A stretch of DNA of 36,180 nucleotides, taken from NCBI GenBank assembly GCA_934351925.1, contig CAKRJT010000029.1, forward strand, positions 1-36,180. Direction: 5' to 3'. The position numbers and the translations under genes are program-made. Source of the stretch: an uncultured Lachnospiraceae bacterium. Lineage in GTDB: Bacteria > Bacillota > Clostridia > Lachnospirales > Lachnospiraceae. Shown in pieces: positions 1 to 8,104 of the stretch (position 1 is its first letter; each line of letters starts with the position of its first letter). A model generated the notes under the pieces. It did no database searches. It was not told the origin of the DNA and was given only the letters and a program-made list of their open reading frames with translations.

Positions 1-424
1 CTATAACAAATGCAGAAAATGAGATAATAAATAACCATTTTAACAATCTAAAACCTTGTTTTGAATTTCTGACAATATTAATTGCATTATCAAACAATAA
101 AATTTTCAAAAAAAACAAAGATACAAAAATCAATGCTAGATTCAATCCAAAAATACGTGTTTCTTTAAACGAATATAAATCAACTGTGCCTGAACCATTT
201 TCCAAAAAATAAGAAAACTCCTGACTCATTGTTATAAACCCAAGCAAAAAACATATAAAATACTCATTTTTTCTTGAAAGAAAACAATAAATTAATATCA
301 AACATTCTATTGCTATAACCGCATTCATTATAGTCTGATTAGAATAAAAAACCAATCCTAAAAAACCAACCAAAAATAATATCATAAACATCATTTTATC
401 TACAGTTATCTTCAAAATTTTCAC
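1..424 (-). CDS. Partial polytopic membrane protein, candidate polysaccharide polymerase (Wzy type)
   Basis: An open minus-strand frame runs from about 424 off the left edge, giving about 141 residues without a stop. It is dominated by hydrophobic segments at roughly residues 11-27, 30-48, 54-66, 93-110 and the last 15 residues visible, separated by short polar loops. This is the pattern of a many-pass membrane protein such as an O-antigen/capsule polymerase or flippase. The likely start is a GTG at 422-424 preceded by GAAGGGA, or the in-frame TTG three codons later; the spacing is not ideal for either. It lies 18 bp downstream of the glycosyltransferase stop, so it belongs to the same operon. 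Base composition is very AT-rich. No catalytic motif is visible because the C-terminus is missing, so the polymerase call is inferred from context and topology; a flippase or EpsG-like protein is possible. Confidence 0.6.
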   Translation of the reverse strand, partial: MKILKITVDKMMFMILFLVGFLGLVFYSNQTIMNAVIAIECLILIYCFLSRKNEYFICFLLGFITMSQEFSYFLENGSGTVDLYSFKETRIFGLNLALIFVSLFFLKILLFDNAINIVRNSKQGFRLLKWLFIISFSAFVI

Positions 425-442
425 TTTCCCTTCAAGAATCAA

Positions 443-1213
443 CTATTTTTCATACTCATATTTTATTTTTTTTGATATTCCATAAAACATATTCCAACAA
501 GCATACCACATAGCAACAACAGCCGGTTTTTCATCACACATATGGAATAAATCGTAATGGCTTTTAAACTTTCGTCTAAATTTATCGTGGCTTATACTAA
601 CTTTTCTAACTCTATACTTTGCTAAATTTTCTTTCAGTAAATAGCAATGCGTATCTGCCTTTTTATACAGCTGAAGTCTTATCGCATAATCATTGTTTTT
701 CTTAATATCCTTAATCTGAATCAACCCAAACTCTTTAGCGCTATACATCATAGTAAGTTGTCCAATATAATCATAATTGTACATTCTACGTTTATTAACA
801 ACCCTTGGTCCTGATACATATATATTCAACGGAGTGGATTCTTCATCAATTTTTTCATATTCTGTGTATGATAAACTATAGCCATTTTTCTTCATAAAAG
901 CTATTTGGTGCTCTAATTTTTCGGGCATCCAAAGATCATCTGAATCAATAAAAGCAATCCACTCACCTTCTGTCTCTTGCAAAGCTCTATTTCTCGTTAA
1001 TGCAGCTCCACTGTTTTTTTCATTTTTTAAATACTTGATTCTATCATCTTTAAATGAAGCAACCACTTCATCTGTATTATCCGTAGAGCAATCATCAACA
1101 ATAATCAATTCCCATTTTTTATATGTCTGATTAATTACAGACTGTATTGACTCTGCAATAAATCCTGCTGTATTCCATGAAGGCATAATAATTGAAACTA
1201 ATCCATCTACCAT
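443..1213 (-). CDS. GT2 family glycosyltransferase
   Basis: This 256-residue protein has the GT-A fold signature of family 2 glycosyltransferases. It starts with VSIIMPSWN, then IIVDD with Asp40-Asp41 for nucleotide binding, and FIDSDDLW with the Asp90-Ser-Asp92 metal/nucleotide-sugar motif. The family transfers a sugar from a nucleotide donor to a lipid-linked acceptor on the cytoplasmic face. Donor and acceptor cannot be read from sequence. No long transmembrane segment is present, and the basic C-terminus (KKIKYEYEK) could associate peripherally with membrane. It lies 26 bp after the phosphoglycosyl transferase, so it probably adds an early sugar after the initiating one. A GGGA sequence lies 7 nt before the ATG. 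The gene is noticeably AT-rich compared with the cps genes to the right. Confidence 0.88.
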   Translation of the reverse strand: MVDGLVSIIMPSWNTAGFIAESIQSVINQTYKKWELIIVDDCSTDNTDEVVASFKDDRIKYLKNEKNSGAALTRNRALQETEGEWIAFIDSDDLWMPEKLEHQIAFMKKNGYSLSYTEYEKIDEESTPLNIYVSGPRVVNKRRMYNYDYIGQLTMMYSAKEFGLIQIKDIKKNNDYAIRLQLYKKADTHCYLLKENLAKYRVRKVSISHDKFRRKFKSHYDLFHMCDEKPAVVAMWYACWNMFYGISKKIKYEYEK

Positions 1214-1239
1214 TTCCTGTTCCCAACTTTTTCATAAGA

Positions 1240-1938
1240 TTATTTATATTCTTTTCCAAGCACAGCCAAAACCGTCCTAAACATAGTACCTATTTCCATA
1301 ACAAAGCTAAACCTTCGTATACTTTCCAGATTATACTTCATCTTCCCCGGAAGCACATCTTCAACATATACCTTGTCCACATCGCCAGCTGCATCAAGAA
1401 GTTTCGCCTCATCTTTATATCGAATGCTCGCTTCACTTGTTATTCCGGCGGGGAGTAAAAGAGTTGCATACATTTCTTTGGAATATTTCTTCACATACTT
1501 TGTGGCTTCCGGTCTGGTCCCGACAAAGCTCATGTTTCCCGATAGCACATCCAGAAGCTGCGGAATTTCATCAATTCTTAAATCCCTTAATTTAGAGCCA
1601 ACCTTAGTTATTCTGGCATCGCCTCCAACCGTAACCGCTGTTCCGATTTTATCTGCATTACTGACCATGGTACGAAATTTGTGAATTCTGAATTTTTTCC
1701 CGTATGTAGTAACTCTCTCTTGACGATAGAATATCGGTCCCGGTGTATCCAGCTTAATCATAATAGCAATAATCGACATAGGAATTGCAAATATGACAAG
1801 CAGAATACAGGCAACGACAATATCAAATGCTCTTTTTAATACGAGACTGAATTTTTTCTTATTAAGGATATCATAATAGGGTCTAACTTCCTGACATCTC
1901 ATAAATTCTGGGAACTGATCCCATTTCTTCAATATCAT
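1240..1938 (-). CDS. Monotopic phosphoglycosyl transferase (bacterial sugar transferase)
   Basis: The 232-residue protein is a small PglC/WcaJ-C-type initiating enzyme. It transfers a sugar-1-phosphate from a UDP-sugar to undecaprenyl phosphate on the inner leaflet. Visible features are one hydrophobic re-entrant helix at about 37-62 with a central proline (Pro53), then DTPGPIFYRQER, HKFRTM at 87-91, the catalytic Asp123-Glu124 dyad in RIDEIPQL, and SFVGTRPE at 137-144. Most relatives read GPRPE in the last motif; here it is GTRPE. It lacks the large four-helix N-terminal half of WcaJ/WbaP, and that membrane region occurs instead in the dehydratase two genes upstream. The gene is 15 bp after the aminotransferase. 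Given those neighbours, the likely substrate is a UDP-4-amino-4,6-dideoxy-HexNAc or its acetylated form, which is inferred and not proven. Confidence 0.9.
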   Translation of the reverse strand: MILKKWDQFPEFMRCQEVRPYYDILNKKKFSLVLKRAFDIVVACILLVIFAIPMSIIAIMIKLDTPGPIFYRQERVTTYGKKFRIHKFRTMVSNADKIGTAVTVGGDARITKVGSKLRDLRIDEIPQLLDVLSGNMSFVGTRPEATKYVKKYSKEMYATLLLPAGITSEASIRYKDEAKLLDAAGDVDKVYVEDVLPGKMKYNLESIRRFSFVMEIGTMFRTVLAVLGKEYK

Positions 1939-1953
1939 AGAATGGTGTCCTCT

Positions 1954-3210
1954 CTAAATGTACTCTTTCACAATATCCCTAAAATTCTCAACCACATACT
2001 CCACATCTTCATCGCTGAGCTTTGTGTTAAGAGGAAGTGTGATAAGGTTAGCGTAATAATCATATGCATTAGGGAAATCCTTGATATCCCAGCCCATATT
2101 CTTATACGCTGTCATCATAGGGAGCGGCTTATAATGTACATTAGTTGCAATTCCACGCTCTGCAAGCTTGATTATTATCTCTCTTCTTGTCTCATCGGAA
2201 GCGCCCGGAATTCTCGTTATGTAAAGGTGTCCTGATGAAGTAAAGTTATCTCCGTAATGAACAAGATGCTTTACACCTAATTCATCGCAGACCGCATCAT
2301 ACTTTGCAATTATCTCTTTTCTTCTAGCTAACAATGAAGGATATCTGTCTAACTGTTTAAGCCCTATAGCTGCCATGATATCGGTCATATTACACTTATA
2401 CCAAGGACCTACAATGTCATATTCCCATGCACCGATCTGAGTCTTTGCAAGTGCGTCCTTGCTCTGACCATGAAGGCTGAGAAGCTGGTACTGATGGTAC
2501 ATCTCTTCATTGTCTATTCCCGGAATATCTCTCCAAGTGGCAGCGCCTCCCTCAGCAGTTGTGAAATTCTTAACTGCATGGAACGAGAAATCCGTAAAGT
2601 CAGCAATCTCTCCTGCCATCCTGCCATTCTTAGATGCACCTAATGAATGGGCACCGTCTGCAAATACAAGAACTCGTCCTACTGCCTGCTGGATTCTTGC
2701 ACCAAGATCATTGCCATTCTTGGCAATAAACAGATTTTTCTTATTTTCAACAATTTCAAAAAGCTTGTCATAATCAGCTACAATACCGCCCAAATCTACG
2801 GCAACGATTGCCTTTGTCTTTTCCGTTATAGCATCAGCCACCTTGTCATAGTCCATCTCGGTGCTGTCCTTCTGGCTGTCTATGAACACAACCTTAGCTC
2901 CACAGTGAATTGCTGCCGAAGCTGTAGCTGTGTATGTGTAAGCAGGTACAATAACCTCATCGCCTTCACCTATTCCACAGATACGGAAATTAAGCTCCTC
3001 TGCTGCAGTGGCAGAATTGAGACATACAACCCTTGATGTATGACAGAAATCCGCAAGCCTTCTCTCTAACACCTTGGTTCTAGGGCCTGTAGTTATCCAG
3101 CCGGACTTGAGTGCCTCGATAACTTCATTTATCTCTAATTCTGATATGTCCGGTGGGCTGAAAGGTATATTTCTTTTTTTCATTTCTGTCAACTTTTCTT
3201 CTGAAGCCAT
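1954..3210 (-). CDS. DegT/DnrJ/EryC1/StrS family sugar aminotransferase
   Basis: This 418-residue PLP-dependent fold-type I enzyme probably aminates the C4 keto group of a UDP-4-keto-6-deoxy-HexNAc (PglE/PseC/ArnB-like). Supporting motifs are PFSPPDI with GWITTGPR at the N-terminus, CLNSATAA for phosphate binding, VPAYTYTATASA, FADGAHSLGA with Asp185 positioned for the pyridine nitrogen, and FHAVKNFTTAEGG with Lys214 as the Schiff-base lysine. Between VADYDKLFEIVE and ADGAHS there is an insertion of about 25 residues (157-182) compared with typical members. It follows the dehydratase by 49 bp, matching the dehydratase-aminotransferase order of bacillosamine-type pathways. AAGGAG lies 10 nt before the ATG. 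Substrate is inferred from context only. Confidence 0.9.
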   Translation of the reverse strand: MASEEKLTEMKKRNIPFSPPDISELEINEVIEALKSGWITTGPRTKVLERRLADFCHTSRVVCLNSATAAEELNFRICGIGEGDEVIVPAYTYTATASAAIHCGAKVVFIDSQKDSTEMDYDKVADAITEKTKAIVAVDLGGIVADYDKLFEIVENKKNLFIAKNGNDLGARIQQAVGRVLVFADGAHSLGASKNGRMAGEIADFTDFSFHAVKNFTTAEGGAATWRDIPGIDNEEMYHQYQLLSLHGQSKDALAKTQIGAWEYDIVGPWYKCNMTDIMAAIGLKQLDRYPSLLARRKEIIAKYDAVCDELGVKHLVHYGDNFTSSGHLYITRIPGASDETRREIIIKLAERGIATNVHYKPLPMMTAYKNMGWDIKDFPNAYDYYANLITLPLNTKLSDEDVEYVVENFRDIVKEYI

Positions 3211-3259
3211 TTTATAAATTCTCCTTTTTATAAATGTATCCTAAATTATAAAAATTAAA

Positions 3260-5287
3260 TTATGCGTTCTTTTTCTCCGGCCTATAAGTCTTAACAACCC
3301 CCGCCACGATATTCTCGATATCATCTGTATTATTATAGCTTGCCTTTGCGAGCATTTCAAGCTGTCCCATGAATTCTTCTATATTAAATGGTATCGGCTT
3401 GCCGATATGTATGAGGTCGTTGGCTGTTTTCTGGAGGCCTTCCTCTGCCATGAGCTTCTCCTCGAAGAGCTTTTCGCCCGGTCGGAGTCCTGAGTAGACG
3501 ATCTTGATGTCCACGTCCGGTCTGTAGCCGGAGAGCTTTATGAGGTTTCTTGCGAGCGAGTCAATCTTCACCGGCTCACCCATGTCGAGCACGAAGATGT
3601 CTCCGCCCTGGGCGTACACGCCTGCCTGAAGCAAGAGGCTTACAGCCTCCGGTATGGTCATGAAGTAGCGGATTATGTCAGGGTGCGTTACGGTCACAGG
3701 TCCGCCCGCCTCTATCTGTTTCTTGAAGAGCGGTATTACCGAACCGTTGCTTCCGAGGACATTTCCGAAGCGCACTGCAGCATACTGTGTATGAGGGCGG
3801 ACGCTTTCTTTTTCCGGTGCCGCGCTCTCCTGTGTGGCGGCAGCCAGCTTAATGACTTCGGAGTACTCACTCTCCTCGTCCATATGTGCGTAGAGCTTAG
3901 GGAGCATATCCATTCTGTTGTCCTTGCTGATGACGTTCATGCTCTGAATGACCATCTCACAGAGTCTCTTGCTGGCCCCCATTATATTGGTCGGGTTGAC
4001 TGCCTTGTCCGTGCTTATGAGCACGAATCTGTCCGTGCCGTACTTCATCGCGGCGTATGCAGTCTTATATGTACCTATTACATTGTTCTTGATTGCCTCG
4101 TTAGGGCTGTTCTCCATGAGCGGGACATGCTTATGTGCCGCCGCATGGTAGACTACCTGAGGCCTGTACTGCGCGAACACGCTCTCTATCCTTCTGCTGT
4201 CCCTTACGGAGCCGATGAGCACCTTGAGGTCGAGCTGTGGGTAGTTCTTTCTAAGCTCCTGCTCGATATCGTATGCGTTGTTCTCATATATATCGAAGAT
4301 AATGAGCTGCTTCGGATGATGCTTGGCCACCTGTCTGCACAGCTCGCTTCCTATGGAGCCGCCGCCGCCTGTTACGAGGATGACCTTGCCCTCTATGAAG
4401 GAGTATATCTCACTCATATTCACCCTTATCTGGTCACGTCCGAGAAGATCTGTCACTTCAACTTTCTTCATCTTGCTTAAGGATACGGAGCCGTTGGTGA
4501 GCTGGTATACACCTGGAAGCGACTTAATCTCACAGTCGGTCTCCTTACATATATTGAGGATTTCCCTTCTCTGCTCCCTGGAGGCTGTCGGAAGTGCCAC
4601 AAGTATCTTGTCGATGTTGTACTTCTTGACTGCCTCGAAGATGCTGTCACGTCCGCCCACAATCGGCACACCGTCCATATATCTTCCCCACTTATTGCGG
4701 TTGTCATCTATGAGGCAGCACACCTTTGTCTGTGACTCCGTGGAACTCTTGAGTTCGCGCAGTATAACCTGTCCCGCAGCACCTGCGCCGACTATCATGG
4801 CATTGTGGACTGTTCTCTCCCTGAGTTCCCTTCTCTGTCTCTCCATCGTGATATATCTGTAGGAGAAACGTATGCCGGTTATCAGTATGAGCTGAATAAT
4901 CGGCCCTACTATATAATAAGAAACAGGCATCTGATGAAACAGCACCGTTATTCCAATATCATGGAATGCAACCGAGATAACTGTCGCACCCATTATTCTA
5001 TTGAGTTCGTTGAATGAGGCGAAACGCCATAGACTGCTGTACAATCGGAATACATAGTGAATAACTATGGTAAACAATGTATATATAGGTGCAAACTTGA
5101 TGAACGCACCAAGATATGCTTCAGGGATGCTCCTGTAGCTGAATTCAAATCTCAGCAGTAATGCAAAAAAGAATGAAAAATTAATGGCAATCGCATCATA
5201 TATCACAAGATATAATGCAATAACTCTCCAGTGTGATATTAGCACATGCTCCCTTTTATCCTTTTGTACATTCTTCTGCTTATCCAT
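3260..5287 (-). CDS. Membrane-bound UDP-HexNAc 4,6-dehydratase (PglF/CapD family)
   Basis: The protein has 675 residues from the ATG at 5287, chosen because GAGGTG lies 7 nt upstream; an in-frame TTG at 5302 lacks a ribosome site. The N-terminal part has four hydrophobic helices (about 20-145). A first Rossmann-like domain with VGAGAAGQ follows at 166-173, then the SDR dehydratase domain with TGGGGSIG at 306-313 and STDKAVNPTNIMGASK, in which the usual SDR tyrosine is Met (436) and Lys is 440. Met at this site is typical of PglF-type enzymes. The reaction is UDP-GlcNAc to UDP-4-keto-6-deoxy-GlcNAc. A charged insertion of roughly 45 residues (about 452-500) precedes YAAVRFGNVLGSNGSVIP. It is the first gene of the second transcription unit, with its own promoter. 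Confidence 0.92.
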   Translation of the reverse strand: MDKQKNVQKDKREHVLISHWRVIALYLVIYDAIAINFSFFFALLLRFEFSYRSIPEAYLGAFIKFAPIYTLFTIVIHYVFRLYSSLWRFASFNELNRIMGATVISVAFHDIGITVLFHQMPVSYYIVGPIIQLILITGIRFSYRYITMERQRRELRERTVHNAMIVGAGAAGQVILRELKSSTESQTKVCCLIDDNRNKWGRYMDGVPIVGGRDSIFEAVKKYNIDKILVALPTASREQRREILNICKETDCEIKSLPGVYQLTNGSVSLSKMKKVEVTDLLGRDQIRVNMSEIYSFIEGKVILVTGGGGSIGSELCRQVAKHHPKQLIIFDIYENNAYDIEQELRKNYPQLDLKVLIGSVRDSRRIESVFAQYRPQVVYHAAAHKHVPLMENSPNEAIKNNVIGTYKTAYAAMKYGTDRFVLISTDKAVNPTNIMGASKRLCEMVIQSMNVISKDNRMDMLPKLYAHMDEESEYSEVIKLAAATQESAAPEKESVRPHTQYAAVRFGNVLGSNGSVIPLFKKQIEAGGPVTVTHPDIIRYFMTIPEAVSLLLQAGVYAQGGDIFVLDMGEPVKIDSLARNLIKLSGYRPDVDIKIVYSGLRPGEKLFEEKLMAEEGLQKTANDLIHIGKPIPFNIEEFMGQLEMLAKASYNNTDDIENIVAGVVKTYRPEKKNA

Positions 5288-5347
5288 CTTCCTACACCTC
5301 AAAATTCTTTTTCTACCGTTGAAGTCATCTAATAAATTCCGCTACTG

Positions 5348-5376
5348 ATTATAATATGCTCTTTACATAATTACAA
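5348..5376 (-). promoter_or_regulatory. Sigma-A type promoter for the second polysaccharide unit
   Basis: On the minus strand, TTGTAA (5371-5376) and TATAAT (5348-5353) are separated by exactly 17 bases. The -10 is perfect and the -35 matches the consensus at four positions. A start around 5341 would leave a leader of about 54 nt before the dehydratase ATG. Its position after a terminator supports independent expression. Confidence 0.7.
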
Positions 5377-5544
5377 TGGTAATTTTGTATTTTTTAATAA
5401 ATAATTAATCATCTGACATATTCAATCTTTATCGTAAGTTAAACTCTGCTTCAACACCAGCGTTTTTCATTATAGACCATTATAGTATAAAATACAAGTA
5501 TAATCTGTATTCTTTTTTCACGGAATTCAGATATCAATTCCGGG

Positions 5545-5578
5545 CAAAAATATGGGAGCCAAATACGCTTCAGCTCCC
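5545..5578 (-). terminator. Rho-independent terminator after the Ig-like protein gene
   Basis: GGGAGC (5554-5559) and GCTCCC (5573-5578) form a 6-bp GC-rich stem with a 13-nt loop. On the minus strand the stem is followed by a T-rich tract. It begins about 20 nt downstream of the stop at 5599. The loop is long, so efficiency may be partial. Confidence 0.65.
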
Positions 5579-5598
5579 TAATCATACGTCAGACATTC

Positions 5599-6516
5599 TT
5601 ATTCAACTACATGTAATATAAACTTCTCCCTGTTAGACTGCTGTCTGTCGCTGTCCGTACAGAATATATATATTTCATAGTCTCCCGCCGTATATATATC
5701 ATACTGCCCGTCTATGTTGATTCTCTCATAAAGATAATCCCTGTCGTCCTTGTCATCTGTGATGCTCTCAACGAACTTGAACACCTTGAACTGTTCGCCC
5801 TTGTTGATGGAAGCTTCATTCTGGACAAGCTTAAGAACAGGAGCCCCGGAATTCGCCGTCGTCTGCTCAACAGATGTCTCCGGCTCATCAGAAGCCTGTA
5901 ATCTACTATCTGATTCATTTTCACCATCGGACTTAGTCTTATCATCAGACTGGTTCTCAGCGTCAGATTTATTTTCGACATCTGACAGGCTTCCCTTCTC
6001 AGACTCACCTTCAATGTTCTCCCTGCTCCCGGAGTTATCCTCATTGTCCGGCTTCGTCGTCTCCTGCTGTACAGGCTCGGCCGCTGTCGTCTCCTGCACA
6101 GTCTGGTGTACAGGCTCAGTCTCTGTCTCCGGCTGTTGTGTTTCAACATCCTTATCGGCAGCCGAGAACGTCGAATATATATTATCTCCATTTCCGCTAT
6201 AGCTTATAATAGTATCCGCATGGCTCACATTATTACTGCTGTCACGCGCTATGTATGTAACCTTCGCCCTGTCTCCATCGCCCAGTACGAGCATGCTCTC
6301 CACGACAAGCGTATTGGACACATCTCCATCCCTGGCATCAACAGCCTTGACTCCCTCTAACAGCGAGTCTACATCCTGGCCATCTGTATAGGACAATCCT
6401 GAAGGTATGATAATCTCCGGACCTTTGTTATCTCTTCCAACGCTCAGCACAACTGCCAGAACAAGCATAAATGCCGCTGCCGCAAGTGCTGCACCGCCAA
6501 CTATTCTTTCTCTCAT
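5599..6516 (-). CDS. Membrane-anchored extracellular protein with Ig-like domain and acidic Ser/Glu-rich linker
   Basis: The 305-residue protein begins with RER and a hydrophobic helix at about 6-26 (signal anchor, no obvious cleavage site). Residues about 33-108 resemble a bacterial Ig-like/DUF5011-HYR domain: GPEIIIPSGLSYTDGQ, then DARDGDVSNTL and VTYIARDSSNN, the usual beta-sandwich pattern of 'natural measure plus domain' surface repeats. A linker at about 115-215 is rich in Glu, Thr, Gln and Ser and contains imperfect SDxEN/SDGEN repeats. A C-terminal domain of about 85 residues (VLKLVQNEASINKGEQF onward) also looks like a beta sandwich and ends in FILHVVE. There is no catalytic motif. 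It is 20 bp behind the tyrosine kinase gene with GGGAGG 5 nt before the ATG, so it is part of the cps regulatory operon. A scaffold or wall-spanning role in export is a guess. Confidence 0.75.
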   Translation of the reverse strand: MRERIVGGAALAAAAFMLVLAVVLSVGRDNKGPEIIIPSGLSYTDGQDVDSLLEGVKAVDARDGDVSNTLVVESMLVLGDGDRAKVTYIARDSSNNVSHADTIISYSGNGDNIYSTFSAADKDVETQQPETETEPVHQTVQETTAAEPVQQETTKPDNEDNSGSRENIEGESEKGSLSDVENKSDAENQSDDKTKSDGENESDSRLQASDEPETSVEQTTANSGAPVLKLVQNEASINKGEQFKVFKFVESITDDKDDRDYLYERINIDGQYDIYTAGDYEIYIFCTDSDRQQSNREKFILHVVE

Positions 6517-6536
6517 GTATTCCTCCCGGCAAACTG

Positions 6537-7346
6537 TTATCTGCTGTTCTTATCAGCAGTTTTCCTGTCTGTAGTTCTCTTATCAGCAGGCTTATTTCCA
6601 TCGCCGTCCGCCTTAGTGCCGGCGTCATCAGCCGCTGAGGTCTCAGATGAGTGGTTGGAATAATTTCCGTAGTACTTTCCATAGTATTTCCCGTAATACT
6701 TTCCATAGTATCCGTTCTCTCTCATGTCTACCTTGTTGAGAACGACACCAAGTATCTTGCAATCCGTCTTTTTGAGCTGTTCAAGGGTCAACTGTGCGAA
6801 CTTTCTGCTGACGTCCCCAGCGCTGACTACAAGAACAGCCGCATCGCACGACTGGGCGATAATGGCTGCGTCTATGACGTTTCCAAGAGGCGGCGTATCT
6901 ATAATCACATAGTCATAATGTGCCTTGAATGCCGGAATGAGCGCGCGGAACAGCTTGCTGTCAAGAAGCTCTGCAGGGTTAGGCGGAACCACTCCTGAAA
7001 ATATCACATTAAGTCTCTCAACATTAGTCCTGCATACAACCTCCTCAAGCGTACACTGACCTGCAAGGTAGTGTGAGAGTCCGTTGATATGGCCCCTTAC
7101 TCCGTAACGTCCGACAAGGACTGACTTTCTAAGATCGGCATCGATAAATATAACCTTCTTGCCGCTCTCTGCAAGTGCTCTGGCAAGGTTAAGGGAAACC
7201 GAGCTCTTACCTTCATTCGGGCTGCAGCTTGTGAACATTATAATATTATTGTCACTTCCACATAACTGGATGTTCGTTCTAAGATTTTTGAAGCTCTCCT
7301 CTAAACGGTAATTCTTCTTATTAAATTTCAGATTTATCTCCTGCAT
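6537..7346 (-). CDS. cpsD: CpsD/CapB family bacterial tyrosine kinase
   Basis: The 269-residue BY-kinase has an LRTNI adaptor-binding motif (22-26), Walker A SPNEGKSS with Lys47, Walker A' VIFIDADLRKS with Asp69/Asp71, and Walker B VIIDTPPLG with Asp150. It autophosphorylates on a C-terminal tyrosine cluster. Here residues 213-229 form a YYGK tandem repeat holding nine tyrosines. The family works with the separate CpsC transmembrane activator and is dephosphorylated by CpsB; together they control chain length and export. An unusual hydrophilic tail of about 40 residues (Ser/Asp/Lys-rich, DRKTADKNSR end) follows the tyrosine cluster, where most homologs stop. The gene begins 5 bp after cpsC. 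Confidence 0.93.
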   Translation of the reverse strand: MQEINLKFNKKNYRLEESFKNLRTNIQLCGSDNNIIMFTSCSPNEGKSSVSLNLARALAESGKKVIFIDADLRKSVLVGRYGVRGHINGLSHYLAGQCTLEEVVCRTNVERLNVIFSGVVPPNPAELLDSKLFRALIPAFKAHYDYVIIDTPPLGNVIDAAIIAQSCDAAVLVVSAGDVSRKFAQLTLEQLKKTDCKILGVVLNKVDMRENGYYGKYYGKYYGKYYGNYSNHSSETSAADDAGTKADGDGNKPADKRTTDRKTADKNSR

Positions 7347-7351
7347 CTTCG

Positions 7352-8104
7352 TTAAGCACTCCTCTTAGACTTATTTTTGTTAGTTTTCTTTTTACTGCTG
7401 CTTTCTCCGTCATACTCTTCCTCAGCAATAGGGATAAGCGCCAGTGTGCTGAGTTCAAGATACTCTGTGATATCATCTGATGTCTTGATAGTGTCATCGA
7501 CAAGATATATTATAATAATCACTGCCGAGCTCAACACTATTCCGAGAAGTATTCCTATCATGGTGTACTTCTTTACGGAAGGTGATGCAGGTGATGTAGG
7601 TATGTTTCCGTACTCAAATATGTTCGCGCTGTCAAGCTGCATTACCGAGCATATTCTCTCTGCGGATACATCCGCAAGGCTGTCCACAATCATCTTGGAC
7701 ATATACGGGTCGCTGCTTGTAACCGTAAGCGTGAGCACACGGGAGTCCGTCGCACTTGAAACCGTGATACAGTTCTCAAGCTGGCCTGTTGTCATATCAA
7801 GTCCGAGATTGCCTATAACCTGCTCCAACACCGGTCTGCTGGTGACGAGAACCTTGTAATCCTTAACTAACTGTGTAGATGTCTGGAGGTCCGAGTAGGT
7901 TGTCGTTCCCTCGTTCTGTCTGCTGATGATGTACATCTGTGCCGTCGACTGGTACTGCTTATTGAGCACGAACGCCGAGAAAACAAATGCACCTATGCCA
8001 AGCACAACTGCCGCAATCGCTATTAACCATATCCTGCTGAGCAGTACCCTCAGTAATAAGAGTAAATCGATCTCTGTATCCTGCTGTCTCTTGTCTGTGT
8101 TCAT
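7352..8104 (-). CDS. cpsC: CpsC/CapA family polysaccharide co-polymerase (Wzz domain)
   Basis: The 250-residue protein has two membrane helices, about 22-48 and 179-204, flanking an extracytoplasmic alpha/beta region (YQSTAQMYIISRQNEG, then TSRPVLEQVIGNLGLD). This is the Wzz topology of Gram-positive kinase activators. The short cytoplasmic C-terminus (after YLVDDTIKT) would contact and activate the CpsD kinase. Its start overlaps the stop of the phosphatase gene (TAATG), with GGAG 7 nt before the ATG, so the two are translationally coupled. The C-terminal tail is very basic (KKKTNKNKSKRSA), which is longer than needed for kinase contact. Confidence 0.92.
   Translation of the reverse strand: MNTDKRQQDTEIDLLLLLRVLLSRIWLIAIAAVVLGIGAFVFSAFVLNKQYQSTAQMYIISRQNEGTTTYSDLQTSTQLVKDYKVLVTSRPVLEQVIGNLGLDMTTGQLENCITVSSATDSRVLTLTVTSSDPYMSKMIVDSLADVSAERICSVMQLDSANIFEYGNIPTSPASPSVKKYTMIGILLGIVLSSAVIIIIYLVDDTIKTSDDITEYLELSTLALIPIAEEEYDGESSSKKKTNKNKSKRSA

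Larger units (their letters stand above)
5288..5598. other. Intergenic spacer splitting the polysaccharide locus
   Basis: This 311-base stretch between the Ig-like protein gene and the dehydratase gene has no convincing coding frame. It holds a minus-strand terminator (5545-5578), a minus-strand promoter (5348-5376) and a ribosome binding site just before 5287. The middle is AT-rich. No further structured element was recognised. Confidence 0.7.

Noticed and set aside
3683..4480. Long plus-strand frame of 265 codons
   Set aside because: It lies fully inside the dehydratase gene on the opposite strand, has no ribosome site, and its composition (His/Arg/Leu-rich) is that of a shadow frame.
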